Origin: Achromobacter xylosoxidans
GTDB taxonomy: Bacteria; Pseudomonadota; Gammaproteobacteria; Burkholderiales; Burkholderiaceae_B
NCBI RefSeq assembly: GCF_002192695.1
Contig: NZ_MTLG01000055.1
Coordinates: 79,259 to 143,258 of the forward strand
DNA length: 64,000 nucleotides
Direction: 5' to 3'
The notes below the pieces were generated by a model. That model saw nothing but the letters and a program-made list of their open reading frames with translations. It had not been told where the DNA came from and ran no database searches. Each line of letters opens with the position of its first letter. Within the stretch, counting starts at the first letter, position 1. The position numbers and the translations under genes were made by a program. Of this stretch, positions 37,033 to 46,734 are shown piece after piece.

Positions 37033-38328
37033 ATGGGTTCCAATTCCCTGATCGAACTGCACGACGTCGGCAAGTCGTTCCGCGCCGCCGACGGTACCCA
37101 GCGGCATGTGCTCGAACACGTGGATTTCACGCTGAAAGAGGGTGAAATCGTCGCCTTGCTAGGCAAGTCCGGCTCGGGCAAGTCCACCCTGTTGCGCATC
37201 ATGGCGGGATTGGTCAACGCCGACCAGGGCACGGTGACCTATCGCGGCCAGCCTGTGTATGGCCCGGCGTCGGGTATCGCCATGGTGTTCCAGTCGTTCG
37301 CGCTCTTTCCCTGGCTGACCGCCCAGCAGAACGTCGAGTTGGGCCTGGAGGCCCAGGGCGTGGCTGCGGCCGAGCGCGCCAGACGCGCGGACGCCGTGCT
37401 GGATCTGATAGGCCTGGGCGGCTTTGGCGGGGCCTTGCCGCGCGAACTCTCGGGCGGCATGCGGCAGCGTGTCGGCATCGCCCGCGCCCTGGTCATGAAT
37501 CCCGACGTGCTGCTGATGGACGAAGCCTTTTCGGCGCTGGACGTCCTGACCGGCGAGACGTTGCGCGACGACATGCTGGAGCTATGGGAAGAAAGCCGCA
37601 TCTCCACCAAGGGCATCCTGATCGTCTCGCACAACATCGAGGAAGCAGTGATGATGGCCGACCGCATCATCGTGTTCTCCAGCGACCCGGGACGCATCCG
37701 CAGCCAGGTCATGGTGGGCCTGCCGCGGCCGCGCGACGTCGATTCCGCGCCGGTGCGCGCGCTGATCGACGAAGTCTATGCGCTGATGACGATGCGGCCT
37801 GCCCACGACGTGCCCACGCCGCTGCAGCAAGGCCTGGGTTACCGTTTCCCGCAGACCGAAGTCGAGCGCATGGAGGGGGTGTTGGACGTGCTGGCCGAAG
37901 CGCCGTTCAATGGCCGCGCCGACCTGCCCAAGCTGGCCGAGGAGGCCGAGATTTCTGACGATGACCTGCTGCCGGCCTGCGAAGCGCTGGGCCTGTTCGG
38001 CCTGGCCCGGATCGATCGCGGCGATATCTTCCTGACGCCGCTCGGCCAGCGCTACGTGCTGGCCGAACAAGCCCAGAAACAGGTGATTTTCGGCCGCCAG
38101 CTGCTGGCGCACGTGCCGCTGGCCGCCCACATCCGCCACAGCCTGGAGCAGGAACCTGCCGGCGCGCTGCCCGAGAAGAACTTCCTGGATTCGCTGGAGG
38201 AGTTCCTGAAGCCCGACGAGGCCGAACGGGTGCTGAAGATCGCGGTGGAGTGGGGGCGCTATGGCGAGATCTATGGCTACGACTACCATACCGGGCTGCT
38301 GACGCTGCCCGCGCCGGACCCGGCCTAG
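37033..38328 (+). CDS. ABC transporter ATPase with C-terminal AAA-associated domain
   Basis: 431 residues. The N-terminal 260 are a nitrate/sulfonate-type ATPase: Walker A GKSGSGKST (44-52), Q-loop VFQSFALFPWLTAQ, signature LSGGMRQRVGIARAL, Walker B VLLMDEAFSALD, H-loop IVSHNIEEA. The C-terminal 140 residues (from about 275) form an extra domain, RMEGVLDVLAEAPFNGRADLPKLAEEAEI..., of the AAA-associated winged-helix type, perhaps sensing a ligand or metal. It works with the fused permease before it. Confidence 0.88.
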   Translation: MGSNSLIELHDVGKSFRAADGTQRHVLEHVDFTLKEGEIVALLGKSGSGKSTLLRIMAGLVNADQGTVTYRGQPVYGPASGIAMVFQSFALFPWLTAQQNVELGLEAQGVAAAERARRADAVLDLIGLGGFGGALPRELSGGMRQRVGIARALVMNPDVLLMDEAFSALDVLTGETLRDDMLELWEESRISTKGILIVSHNIEEAVMMADRIIVFSSDPGRIRSQVMVGLPRPRDVDSAPVRALIDEVYALMTMRPAHDVPTPLQQGLGYRFPQTEVERMEGVLDVLAEAPFNGRADLPKLAEEAEISDDDLLPACEALGLFGLARIDRGDIFLTPLGQRYVLAEQAQKQVIFGRQLLAHVPLAAHIRHSLEQEPAGALPEKNFLDSLEEFLKPDEAERVLKIAVEWGRYGEIYGYDYHTGLLTLPAPDPA

Positions 38329-38345
38329 ACCCGGAAAATGCGAAC

Positions 38346-38371
38346 CGGCGCCCGGGCCTGGACGGGCGCCG
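38346..38371. terminator. Stem-loop between convergent genes
   Basis: 9-bp stem CGGCGCCCG/CGGGCGCCG with an 8-base loop in the 50-bp gap between the ATPase gene and lpxO. Could serve both strands; no T-run on either side. Confidence 0.4.
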
Positions 38372-38378
38372 CTGACCG

Positions 38379-39278
38379 CTACAGAGCCAGGAATCCCAGG
38401 ACGGCCAGGACGATCAGGCCGTACTTGGTGGCCTTGTAGACCTTGCGGTTCCAGGCCTTGAAGGCCTTGCGCTTCTGGTCGATGACCCAGTGGGCGTGGG
38501 TCAGCTTGTTGATGGCGCCGGTCTGGTCGCCGCCGTCGTTGGGCGAGCTGGCGGCGGACATGACGACGCGGCCGAACCAGCGGTTGAAGGCTTCGGCCCA
38601 GCGCCACTTCAGCGGACGCTCCACGTCGCAGAACAGGATGATGCGGTTCTGGTCGGTGTGGTTGTAGGCTTCGTGCACGTAGGTTTCGTCGAACACCACG
38701 CTTTCGCCATCGCGCCAGCTGTAGTGTTCGCCGTCGACGATGATGTGGCAGCCGTCGTCGTTCGGGGTGACCAGGCCCAGGTGGTAGCGCAGGGACCCCG
38801 CGAACGGGTCGCGGTGCGGGTTCAACTGGCCGCCCGGCGGCAGTTCGGCGAACATCGCGGCCTTGACCTTGGGCAGGGTCTTCAGGATGGCGACGGTCTT
38901 GGGGCAGAGTTCCTCGGCCGACGGGTGGCGGGCGTCGTACCACTTCAGGTAGAAGCGCTTCCAGCCGTACTTGAAGAAGGAATTGAAGCCGATGTCGTTA
39001 TGGGTGTCGGCGGCCTTGATGCGGCGTAGTTCCGCCATCTGCTGGGCTTCTTCGCGGATCGTTTCCCAGTTGTCGTCCAGCACCTTGAGCTCGGCGATTT
39101 CGCTCGTGGTCAGGTAGGGCGTGGTGGGAACCCGCGAGGTCAGCACCATGAAGGCGTTGACAGGGGCGAGCAACACCGAATGGTCCAGCAGTTGCCGGCC
39201 CAGCGGCAGCTTGACGCGGCCGCGGAAGTGCGCAAACAGGATGGCGCTGAGCCAGATCCCGGGAATTAGCCATTTCAT
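38379..39278 (-). CDS. lpxO: Lipid A hydroxylase LpxO (aspartyl/asparaginyl beta-hydroxylase family)
   Basis: Fe(II)/2-oxoglutarate dioxygenase of 299 residues that adds a 2-hydroxyl to a lipid A acyl chain. Iron ligands are H155 and D157 (NPHRDPF) and H202 (YVHEAYN); R212 probably binds 2-oxoglutarate. Hydrophobic segments at both ends (MKWLIPGIWLSAILFAHF and GLIVLAVLGFLAL) fit the membrane-attached LpxO. It is divergent from dnaE and not next to other lipid A genes. Confidence 0.88.
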   Translation of the reverse strand: MKWLIPGIWLSAILFAHFRGRVKLPLGRQLLDHSVLLAPVNAFMVLTSRVPTTPYLTTSEIAELKVLDDNWETIREEAQQMAELRRIKAADTHNDIGFNSFFKYGWKRFYLKWYDARHPSAEELCPKTVAILKTLPKVKAAMFAELPPGGQLNPHRDPFAGSLRYHLGLVTPNDDGCHIIVDGEHYSWRDGESVVFDETYVHEAYNHTDQNRIILFCDVERPLKWRWAEAFNRWFGRVVMSAASSPNDGGDQTGAINKLTHAHWVIDQKRKAFKAWNRKVYKATKYGLIVLAVLGFLAL

Positions 39279-39418
39279 AGGTGAATCTCGTGCGTAAATC
39301 TCATGTCAACAATGAAGGATGACGTGCAACGTGTATTGTTACACAGGCGCCCGCGTGGTCCATTGCGCAAGCGCAGGGGCCTCGGCTTGGACCGCGTTGA
39401 CTAGGTACAATTCCCTTT

Positions 39419-42400
39419 ATGTCCGAAGAAGCCGTAACAACCCCGTCCCCATTTGTTCACCTGCGCGTACACTCCGAATTTTCGGTCGTGGACGGCCTTG
39501 TGCGCATCCCCGACCTCATCAAGCGCGTGGCCAAGCTGGGCCAGCCCGCAGTCGCCTTGACGGATCTGTCGAACCTGTTCGGCCTGATCAAGTTCTACAA
39601 GGGCGCGCGCGGCGCCGGCATCAAGCCCATCGCCGGCTGCGATGTCTGGCTGTCCAACGATGACGATCCCGGCAAGCCGTTCCGCCTGCTGCTGCTGGTG
39701 CGCAACCACCAGGGCTATCTCAATCTCTGCGAATTGCTGTCCAAGGCCTTCCTGACGAACCAGGGCAAGGGCCGCGCGGAGATCCGCCGCGAATGGCTGC
39801 AGGGGCAGGAAGGCCTGATCGCCCTGTCGGGCGGGCGCGGCGGCGACGTGGGCCAGGCGCTGGACGCCGGCAACGCCGTGTCGGCGCTGGCGCTGGCGCG
39901 CCAGTGGGCGCACCTGTTCCCGGGCAGCTACTACATCGAGTTGCAGCGCGCCGGCATGGACGGCGACGAAGCCTATACCCAGGCCGCCATGCGCCTGGCG
40001 AGCGAGGCCGGCCTGCCGGTGGTGGCGACGCATCCGGTGCAGTTCCTGGACGAATTCGAATTCCAGGCGCACGAGGCCCGGGTCTGCATCGCCGAAGGCG
40101 AAATCCTGGCCAACCCGCGCCGCGTGCGCCGGTTCAGCAAGGAGCAGTACCTGCTCAGCTCCGAGGAAATGGCGCGGCGCTTCGCTGATGTGCCCTCGGC
40201 GCTGGCCAACACGGTGGAAATCGCCAAGCGCTGCAACCTCAGCCTGGTGCTGGGCAAGCCGCGCCTGCCCAACTTCCCCACGCCGGAAGGCGTGGGTCTG
40301 GACGACTACCTGGTCCAGCTGTCGGAAGAGGGCCTGGAAAAGCGCATGGAGTTCCTGTTCCCGGACGCCGCCGAACGCGCCTCCAAGCGCGAGCAGTACT
40401 ACGAACGCCTGCGCTGGGAATGCAAGACCATCATCCAGATGGGCTTCCCCGGCTACTTCCTGATCGTGCAGGACTTCATCAACTGGGGCAAGAACAACGG
40501 CGTGCCGGTGGGGCCGGGCCGGGGTTCGGGCGCGGGCTCGCTGGTGGCCTATGCCCTGGGCATTACCGACCTGGATCCGATCCGCTACGACTTGCTGTTC
40601 GAGCGCTTCCTGAATCCGGAGCGGGTGTCCATGCCCGACTTCGATATCGACTTCTGCCAGGACAACCGCGAACGGGTCATCGACTACGTCAAGGAAAAGT
40701 ACGGCCGCGCCGCCGTGAGCCAGATCGCCACCTTCGGCACGCTGGGCGCCAAGGCGGTCGTGCGCGACGCGGGCCGGGTGCTGGACATGCCCTACATGTT
40801 CTGTGACGGCCTGTCCAAGCTGATCCCGTTCAACCCGATGGATCCCTGGACTCTCGAACGCACCCTGAAGGACGAACCGGCCTTCAAGGACCGCTACGAA
40901 CAGGAAGAAGAAGTACGCGCGCTGGTGGATCTGGCCAAGCCGCTGGAAGGCCTGACCCGCAACATCGGCATGCACGCCGGCGGCGTGCTGATCGCGCCGG
41001 GCAAGCTGACGGACTTCTGCCCGCTGTATTGCCAGCCCGGCCAGGAGAACAGCGCGGTCTCGCAGTTCGACAAGGACGACGTCGAGGCCGCCGGCCTGGT
41101 GAAGTTCGACTTCCTGGGCCTGCGCAACCTGACCATCCTGGACTGGGCGGTGCGCTACGTGCGCCAGTTCAACGAGGACAAGCGCGACTTCGACGTCATG
41201 GCCCTGGCGCTGGACGATCCGGCCGCCTACAAGATCCTGTGCGACGCCAACACGACCGCGGTGTTCCAGCTGGAATCGCGCGGCATGAAGGAGCTGCTGA
41301 AGAAGCTGCGGCCCAACACCTTCGAAGACATCATCGCCATGCTGGCCCTGTACCGTCCGGGGCCGCTGGAATCGGGCATGGTGGACGACTTCGTCAACCG
41401 CAAGCACGGCCGCGCCGCGGTGGATTATTTCCACGACGACCTGGAGAACACCCTCAAGAGCACCTACGGGGTCATCGTCTACCAGGAACAGGTGATGCTG
41501 ATCTCGCAGATCATCGGCGGCTACTCGCTGGGCGGCGCCGACCTGCTGCGCCGTGCCATGGGCAAGAAAAAGCCCGAGGAAATGGCCAAGCACCGGGAAC
41601 TGTTCGAGCAGGGCGCCAAGGAAAAGGGCCACGACCCGGACTTGGCGGTCAAGCTGTTCGACCTGATGGAGAAGTTCGCGGGCTACGGCTTCAACAAGTC
41701 GCACTCGGCCGCGTACGCGCTGATCTCGTACCAGACGGCCTGGCTCAAGGCCTACCATCCGACCGAATTCCTGGCCGCGACCATGTCCTCGGACATGGAC
41801 GACACCGACAAGGTCCAGATCTTCTGCCGCGACGCCCAGGACAACGGCGTCGAGGTGCTGCCCCCGGACGTCAACTTCTCGGGCTACCGCTTCGAGCCGG
41901 TCGCCGACAAGCACACTGAAAAGGGCAGGCCGCCGCGCACCATGCGCTACGGCCTGGGTGCGGTCAAGGGCACGGGGCAGGGCGCGGTCGAGGACATCCT
42001 GCGCGCGCGCAAGGAAGGCGGCCCCTTCCTGAACCTGTTCGACTTCTGCCGCCGCGTCAGCAAGCAGGCGGTCAACCGCCGCACCATCGAAGCCCTGATC
42101 AAGGCCGGCGCCTTCGACACCATCGAGCCCAACCGGGCGGCGATGCTGGCTTCGGTGCCCACCGCCATGGAAGCCGCCGAGCAGGCGGCCCGCAGCGCCA
42201 ACCAGGCCTCGCTCTTCGGCGACGACAGCGGCGACGTGGTGGCCGGCGAACTGGCCAAGGTCGCGCCCTGGGACCTGCACAAGAAACTGACGGAAGAAAA
42301 GTCCGCGCTGGGCTATTACTACAGCGGCCACCTGTTCGACGCCTGGCGCGACGAAGTGCGCCGCATCGTGCCGATGCAGCTGGTGCGGGTCGAACCGCAG

Positions 42401-42913
42401 CGCGACCTGCAATGGATGTGCGGCGTGCTGGCCAGCGTGCGCGTCATGATGACCCGCCGCGGCAAGATGGTCTTCGCGGTGCTGGATGACGGCACCGCGC
42501 AGGTGGAAATCTCGGTCTTCAACGAGCTCTACGAGAAGCACCGCAACCGCCTGCGCGAGGACCAGCTCGTCATCGTCCAGGGCAAGGTCAGCAACGACGA
42601 CTACTCCGGCGGCATGCGCATCGTCGCGGAACAGCTCTACGATTTGCAGCTGGCGCGCGAAGCCCGCGCCAAGTCCCTGCGCGTCAAGCTCAACGGCAGC
42701 GCCGACGCCGCCCGCCTGCGGCAGATGCTGAATCCGTTCCGGGCCGAACCGGAGAACGGCATTCCCGGCGTGCCGGTCGATATCGTCTATACCAAGAATA
42801 ATTTCCTGTGCACGGTCCGTCTGGGCGAGGAGTGGCGCGTCCGCATGGCCGACACGCTGCTTGCCAACCTGAACGACTGGACCAAGCCGGATGGCGTGGA
42901 GGTCACCTATTGA
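39419..42913 (+). CDS. dnaE: DNA polymerase III subunit alpha
   Basis: Replicative polymerase, 1164 residues. N-terminal PHP domain (FVHLRVHSEFSVVDGLVRIPDL), then the C-family polymerase core with catalytic aspartates D409 and D411 in PDFDIDFCQDNRE, GRGSGAGSLVAYALGITDLDP, helix-hairpin-helix, and a C-terminal OB fold (FAVLDDGTAQVEISVF). A TACAAT at 39406-39411 lies only seven bases before the ATG. The stop overlaps the start of the first glycosyltransferase, so the polysaccharide genes may share transcripts with dnaE. Confidence 0.97.
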   Translation: MSEEAVTTPSPFVHLRVHSEFSVVDGLVRIPDLIKRVAKLGQPAVALTDLSNLFGLIKFYKGARGAGIKPIAGCDVWLSNDDDPGKPFRLLLLVRNHQGYLNLCELLSKAFLTNQGKGRAEIRREWLQGQEGLIALSGGRGGDVGQALDAGNAVSALALARQWAHLFPGSYYIELQRAGMDGDEAYTQAAMRLASEAGLPVVATHPVQFLDEFEFQAHEARVCIAEGEILANPRRVRRFSKEQYLLSSEEMARRFADVPSALANTVEIAKRCNLSLVLGKPRLPNFPTPEGVGLDDYLVQLSEEGLEKRMEFLFPDAAERASKREQYYERLRWECKTIIQMGFPGYFLIVQDFINWGKNNGVPVGPGRGSGAGSLVAYALGITDLDPIRYDLLFERFLNPERVSMPDFDIDFCQDNRERVIDYVKEKYGRAAVSQIATFGTLGAKAVVRDAGRVLDMPYMFCDGLSKLIPFNPMDPWTLERTLKDEPAFKDRYEQEEEVRALVDLAKPLEGLTRNIGMHAGGVLIAPGKLTDFCPLYCQPGQENSAVSQFDKDDVEAAGLVKFDFLGLRNLTILDWAVRYVRQFNEDKRDFDVMALALDDPAAYKILCDANTTAVFQLESRGMKELLKKLRPNTFEDIIAMLALYRPGPLESGMVDDFVNRKHGRAAVDYFHDDLENTLKSTYGVIVYQEQVMLISQIIGGYSLGGADLLRRAMGKKKPEEMAKHRELFEQGAKEKGHDPDLAVKLFDLMEKFAGYGFNKSHSAAYALISYQTAWLKAYHPTEFLAATMSSDMDDTDKVQIFCRDAQDNGVEVLPPDVNFSGYRFEPVADKHTEKGRPPRTMRYGLGAVKGTGQGAVEDILRARKEGGPFLNLFDFCRRVSKQAVNRRTIEALIKAGAFDTIEPNRAAMLASVPTAMEAAEQAARSANQASLFGDDSGDVVAGELAKVAPWDLHKKLTEEKSALGYYYSGHLFDAWRDEVRRIVPMQLVRVEPQRDLQWMCGVLASVRVMMTRRGKMVFAVLDDGTAQVEISVFNELYEKHRNRLREDQLVIVQGKVSNDDYSGGMRIVAEQLYDLQLAREARAKSLRVKLNGSADAARLRQMLNPFRAEPENGIPGVPVDIVYTKNNFLCTVRLGEEWRVRMADTLLANLNDWTKPDGVEVTY

Positions 42914-44010
42914 TGCCTATGCGTATCGTTCACTCGGAAGCCGCAACCAGCTTTGGCGGCCAGGAAGGCCGGATCTTCAAGGAGATGACCGCCATGCGCG
43001 CGCGCGGCCATCACATGGAAGCCATCTGCCAGCCCAAGGCGCTCTTGGCCGAACGCCTGTCGGATGCCGGCTTTCCCGTGCACACCCTGGAAATGGATGG
43101 CGCGGTGAATTACCTGAAGGGCATCGCCACCATCCGCGGCATCCTGCGTGAAGGCCGCTTCGACGTGCTCAATACCCACAGCCGGCGCGACACGGTCATA
43201 GCCGCTGCCGCGGGCCGGCTGGCGGGGACGCCGCTCATCGTGCGGACCCGCCATCTGTCCAACAAGGTGGGATCGCTGTGGTCCTACACCTGTTTGCCGC
43301 ACAGGGTCACGACGGTCAGTGACCATGTGCGCCAGCATCTCATCGACCGCGGCGTGCCTGCCGGCAAGGTGGCCACCGTCTATTCGCCCATCGTGCTGCC
43401 GCCGCCCGTGGAACGCTCCACGCTGCGCGAGGAACTTGGCCTGGCCGACGACGACATCGTGGTCGGCTGCGTGGCCGTCATGCGCGCCACCAAGGGCCAC
43501 AAGGACCTGATCGACGCGATCGCGCCGCTGATGGCCAGCCGGCCCAAGCTGCACCTGGTGTTCGTCGGCGGCGGTTCGCCGGTGTTCGAGCAGACCCAGG
43601 CCTATGTGGCCGAGCTGGGGCTGCAGGACCGCATCCATCTGATGGGCATGCGGCGCGACGTGCCCAATCTGCTGGCGGGTTTCGATCTGTTCGCCCTCGC
43701 CACGCAGCAGGAAGCGTCCGGCACCGTCTATGTCGAGGCGCAGGCCAGCGGCCTGCCCGTGGTCGGCACGGACGTGGGCGGGGTGTCCGAGATGTTCCGC
43801 GATGGCGAGACCGGCATCCTGGTGCCGCCCAAGGATCCCGAGGCGCTCACCGCCGCGCTGGTGCGCCTGATCGACGACGCCGATCTGCGGCGGCGCATGG
43901 GCGAAGCCGGCCGCAAGATGGTCTGGGAAGAGGGCGTGTTCTCGCCCGCCCGCCTGGCGGAAACCACCGAGGCCGTCTATGCCAAATGGCTGGCGGAGCG
44001 CGCGGGATGA
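42913..44010 (+). CDS. Glycosyltransferase family 4 (LPS core cluster, first)
   Basis: GT-B glycosyltransferase of 365 residues. N-terminal half begins MPMRIVHSEAATSFGGQEGRIF (SFGGQE sugar-acceptor loop); the C-terminal half has VAVMRATKGHKDLIDAI and the EX7E donor site in EASGTVYVEAQASGLPVVGT. Starts by ATGA overlap with dnaE and overlaps the deacetylase that follows. It likely adds a sugar to the LPS core or another surface glycan; donor and acceptor are unknown. Confidence 0.85.
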   Translation: MPMRIVHSEAATSFGGQEGRIFKEMTAMRARGHHMEAICQPKALLAERLSDAGFPVHTLEMDGAVNYLKGIATIRGILREGRFDVLNTHSRRDTVIAAAAGRLAGTPLIVRTRHLSNKVGSLWSYTCLPHRVTTVSDHVRQHLIDRGVPAGKVATVYSPIVLPPPVERSTLREELGLADDDIVVGCVAVMRATKGHKDLIDAIAPLMASRPKLHLVFVGGGSPVFEQTQAYVAELGLQDRIHLMGMRRDVPNLLAGFDLFALATQQEASGTVYVEAQASGLPVVGTDVGGVSEMFRDGETGILVPPKDPEALTAALVRLIDDADLRRRMGEAGRKMVWEEGVFSPARLAETTEAVYAKWLAERAG

Positions 44011-44855
44011 ATGCGCCCAATGTCCCGGTGCTGATGTATCACCACGTCACGCCGGCCGGCGGCATGATCGCCGCGACGCCGGAGGTGTTCGAGGCGCAGA
44101 TCTCGCGCCTGGCCCGGGCTGGCTACCAATCGTTGTCCGCCGATCAGTTCGCGGCCTACCTGGCCGGCGGGGCCGCGCCCGAGCGCTCGGTGCTGATCAC
44201 CTTCGACGACGGCTACCTGAACAACTGGGTGCATGCGCATCCGGTGTTGGCGCGCCACGGCATGCGCGCCGTGCTGTTCACCATCACCGGCTGGATCGGC
44301 GACGGGCCGGTGCGTCCGCATGCCGGCCAGGGCGGCCCCTTGCCCGCCACGCCCGACCACGACGCCTGCAAGCAGCTGGTGGCGGCCGGCCGGACCGACG
44401 AGGCCATGCTGCGCTGGAGCGAGATCGAGGCCATGCAGGCGGCGGGCACCTTCGAGTTCCATTCCCACACGCACACCCATACGCGCTGGGACAAGGTCTG
44501 CGGCGCCGACGTTGACGCCAAGCGCGGCCATATCGCCCAGGAATTGCAGGAGTCGCGCGACACGCTGACAAGCCGCCTCGGCTCCGCCAGCGACCATCTC
44601 TGCTGGCCGCAAGGCTATTTCGACGCGGACTACGTGGCCGCGGCGCGGGCGGCCGGATTCCGGCACTTGTACACTACCGACCCTTTCGGCCAGAACACCC
44701 CCGGCGCGGATCCCGAACACATTTATCGTTTCGCGGTGCGCAACCAGGGCGGCTCCTGGCTGAACCGGCGCATCTGGCTGTCGCGCGATCCCTTCTGGGG
44801 GCCGCGCTTTCATGCCTGGAAAGCCTGGAAAAAGCGTCTCAGGAATCGCGGATGA
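44007..44855 (+). CDS. Polysaccharide deacetylase family protein (first)
   Basis: NodB-domain deacetylase of 282 residues. Metal motif 1 is LITFDDGYLNNW and motif 2 HSHTHTHTRWD; motif 3 is WPQGYFD. No signal peptide is visible, so action is probably cytosolic, on a lipid-linked or core sugar. Overlaps both neighbours (ATGA). It probably removes an N-acetyl group from an amino sugar of the core. Confidence 0.85.
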   Translation: MNAPNVPVLMYHHVTPAGGMIAATPEVFEAQISRLARAGYQSLSADQFAAYLAGGAAPERSVLITFDDGYLNNWVHAHPVLARHGMRAVLFTITGWIGDGPVRPHAGQGGPLPATPDHDACKQLVAAGRTDEAMLRWSEIEAMQAAGTFEFHSHTHTHTRWDKVCGADVDAKRGHIAQELQESRDTLTSRLGSASDHLCWPQGYFDADYVAAARAAGFRHLYTTDPFGQNTPGADPEHIYRFAVRNQGGSWLNRRIWLSRDPFWGPRFHAWKAWKKRLRNRG

Positions 44856-45604
44856 AGCTATCTGTCATCATCATCACCAAGAACGAAGTGGCGAACATCG
44901 CCGCCTGCATCAAGTCCGTGGCCTTCGCCGACGAGTTCATCGTGGTGGACTCGGGCAGCACCGACGGCACCGTGGAAGTCGCGCGTGCCCTGGGCGCCCG
45001 GGTGGAAGTGACCCCGGACTGGCCTGGCTTCGGCCCGCAGAAGAACCGCGCGCTGGATCTGGCGACGGGCGACTGGGTGCTGTCCATCGACGCCGACGAG
45101 CGCGTCACGCCGGAACTGGCCCAGGAAATCCAGGAAGCGCTGCGCGCGCCGCGCGCCGACGCCTACGAGATCGCGCGCCTGTCGAATTTCTGCGGCCGCG
45201 ACATCCGCCACAGCGGCTGGTGGCCCGATTACGTGCTGCGCCTGTTCAGGCGCGGCACGGCGCGGTTCAACGACGTGGCCGTGCATGAGCGCGTGGTGCC
45301 GGCCAACGGCAAGCCGCTGCAGATGCGCGGCTATTTCCACCACTATCCCTACGACAACCTGGATGCGCTGATCACCAAGGTCAACCGCTATTCGTCCGAC
45401 GCCGCCGCCATGATGTACGCGAAGGGCCGGCGCACCTCGATCTTCGGCGCGCTGGGCCATGGCTTCTGGACCTTTGTGCGGATCTACCTGATCCGGCGCG
45501 GCTTCCTCGACGGCAAGCACGGCCTGGTGCTGGCGGTCGTGGCCTCGGCCGGCAGCTTCTTCCGCTATTCGAAGCTGATGTTCCTGGCCGAGAAGAAGAA
45601 GTGA
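44852..45604 (+). CDS. Glycosyltransferase family 2 (WaaE/KdtX-like)
   Basis: GT-A enzyme of 250 residues: KLSVIIITKNEVANIAACIKSV, FIVVDSGSTDGTVEVA, PGFGPQKNRALD and the DxD-type WVLSIDADERV. These match the WaaE/KdtX group of LPS core beta-glucosyltransferases. The C-terminus has a hydrophobic amphipathic stretch and a basic tail (AEKKK), fitting membrane association. It starts by overlap and ends overlapping a GTG start. Confidence 0.88.
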   Translation: MKLSVIIITKNEVANIAACIKSVAFADEFIVVDSGSTDGTVEVARALGARVEVTPDWPGFGPQKNRALDLATGDWVLSIDADERVTPELAQEIQEALRAPRADAYEIARLSNFCGRDIRHSGWWPDYVLRLFRRGTARFNDVAVHERVVPANGKPLQMRGYFHHYPYDNLDALITKVNRYSSDAAAMMYAKGRRTSIFGALGHGFWTFVRIYLIRRGFLDGKHGLVLAVVASAGSFFRYSKLMFLAEKKK

Positions 45605-46710
45605 AGATCCTCTACACCAACTTCCACGCCGGCAATGGCGGGGGGCACGTCACCTACATCATCAATCTGGCCAAGGCCCTGTCCAAGGACCACCAGATCA
45701 CGATCGCGGCGCCGGCCACCAGCCGCCTGTACCGCTACGCCAAGGCGATTCCGGGCGTGGCGGTGGAGGACATGCAATACACCACGCGGCCTTCGTCCTG
45801 GTTCAAGGACCGCGCGCGGCTGCGCCGGCTGATCAAGGCCGGCGGCTTCGACATCATCCATGCCAACGGCTCGGCCGACCACAAGCAGGTCATGCTGGCC
45901 ACGCTGGGCATGCGCGGCCGTCCGCGCATCGTCTTCACCAAGCACAACGACCATCCGCTGACGAGCTTCGGCCATCAGTTGCGGGTGGCGCTGGCGACCG
46001 ACCACGCCATCGCGGTCAGCGACTACGTCCACGGCCTGATGCAGCAGTCGCCCTACGGCAAGCGTCCCATCACCACCATCCGCCACGGCATCGACACGAA
46101 CTTCTTCGCGCCGCCGCCGCCGGAAAGCCTGGACAAGCTGCGCGCCATCTTCTTCGGGCCCGACTGGCAGGGCAAGCTGCTGCTGGGCAGCGCCGGCGGC
46201 ACCGACTACGACAAGGGCTGGCTCGACCTGGTGGCGGCCGTCGCCGCCTTGCCGCCCGAGGACCGCGCGCGCGTCCTGCTGATGGTGGCGGGCGATCCGC
46301 CCAACGAAGCCAAGCTGGCGCGGGTGCGCGAACTGGGCATGATCGACCAGGTCCGCTTTCCCGGGCTGCTCGACGACGTGCGGGCGGCGCTGGCCTCCTG
46401 CCATGCCGGCTTCGTGCTGTCCTACCGTGAAGCCCTGTCGTTCGCCTGCCGCGAGATCATGGGCCTGGGACTGCCCGCGCTGGTCAGCGACGCCGGCGGC
46501 CTGCCCGAGAATGTCACCGATGGCGTCGACGGCTGGATCGTGCCCGCGCGCGACGTGCCCGCCATCACCGCCAAGCTGCGTTTCATGCTGGACCATCCCG
46601 ACGCCGTGCGCGCCATGGGCGCCCAGGCCAGGGAAACCAGCCTGCGGGATTTCAACCTGGACCGTTTCGCCGCCGCCACACTGGACGTATACCGACGCAC
46701 GCTGGGATAG
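45601..46710 (+). CDS. Glycosyltransferase family 4 (second)
   Basis: 369 residues from a GTG overlapping the previous stop. MKILYTNFHAGNGGGHVTYIINLAKAL (GGGH acceptor loop) and SYREALSFACREIMGLGLPALVSDAGGLPENV (EX7E-like donor site) define the fold. Part of the same core-glycan run. Specific donor not predictable. Confidence 0.85.
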   Translation: MKILYTNFHAGNGGGHVTYIINLAKALSKDHQITIAAPATSRLYRYAKAIPGVAVEDMQYTTRPSSWFKDRARLRRLIKAGGFDIIHANGSADHKQVMLATLGMRGRPRIVFTKHNDHPLTSFGHQLRVALATDHAIAVSDYVHGLMQQSPYGKRPITTIRHGIDTNFFAPPPPESLDKLRAIFFGPDWQGKLLLGSAGGTDYDKGWLDLVAAVAALPPEDRARVLLMVAGDPPNEAKLARVRELGMIDQVRFPGLLDDVRAALASCHAGFVLSYREALSFACREIMGLGLPALVSDAGGLPENVTDGVDGWIVPARDVPAITAKLRFMLDHPDAVRAMGAQARETSLRDFNLDRFAAATLDVYRRTLG

Positions 46711-46720
46711 GACCGGGCTT

Positions 46721-46726
46721 TATAAT
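46721..46726 (+). promoter_or_regulatory. Perfect -10 box directly before the second deacetylase
   Basis: TATAAT ends 8 bp before the ATG at 46735. No -35 or Shine-Dalgarno is seen. If used, transcription would start at or next to the start codon. Confidence 0.35.
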
Positions 46727-46734
46727 CCGTCCCT

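Noticed and set aside
39304..39309. Perfect TTGACA (minus strand) as the lpxO -35
   Set aside because: No acceptable -10 at 16-18 bp, and such a start would fall inside the coding region.
39401..42541. Minus-strand open frame of about 1046 codons opposite dnaE
   Set aside because: Mirror of dnaE codon bias; repetitive H/Q/V/A composition, no family motif, no ribosome site.
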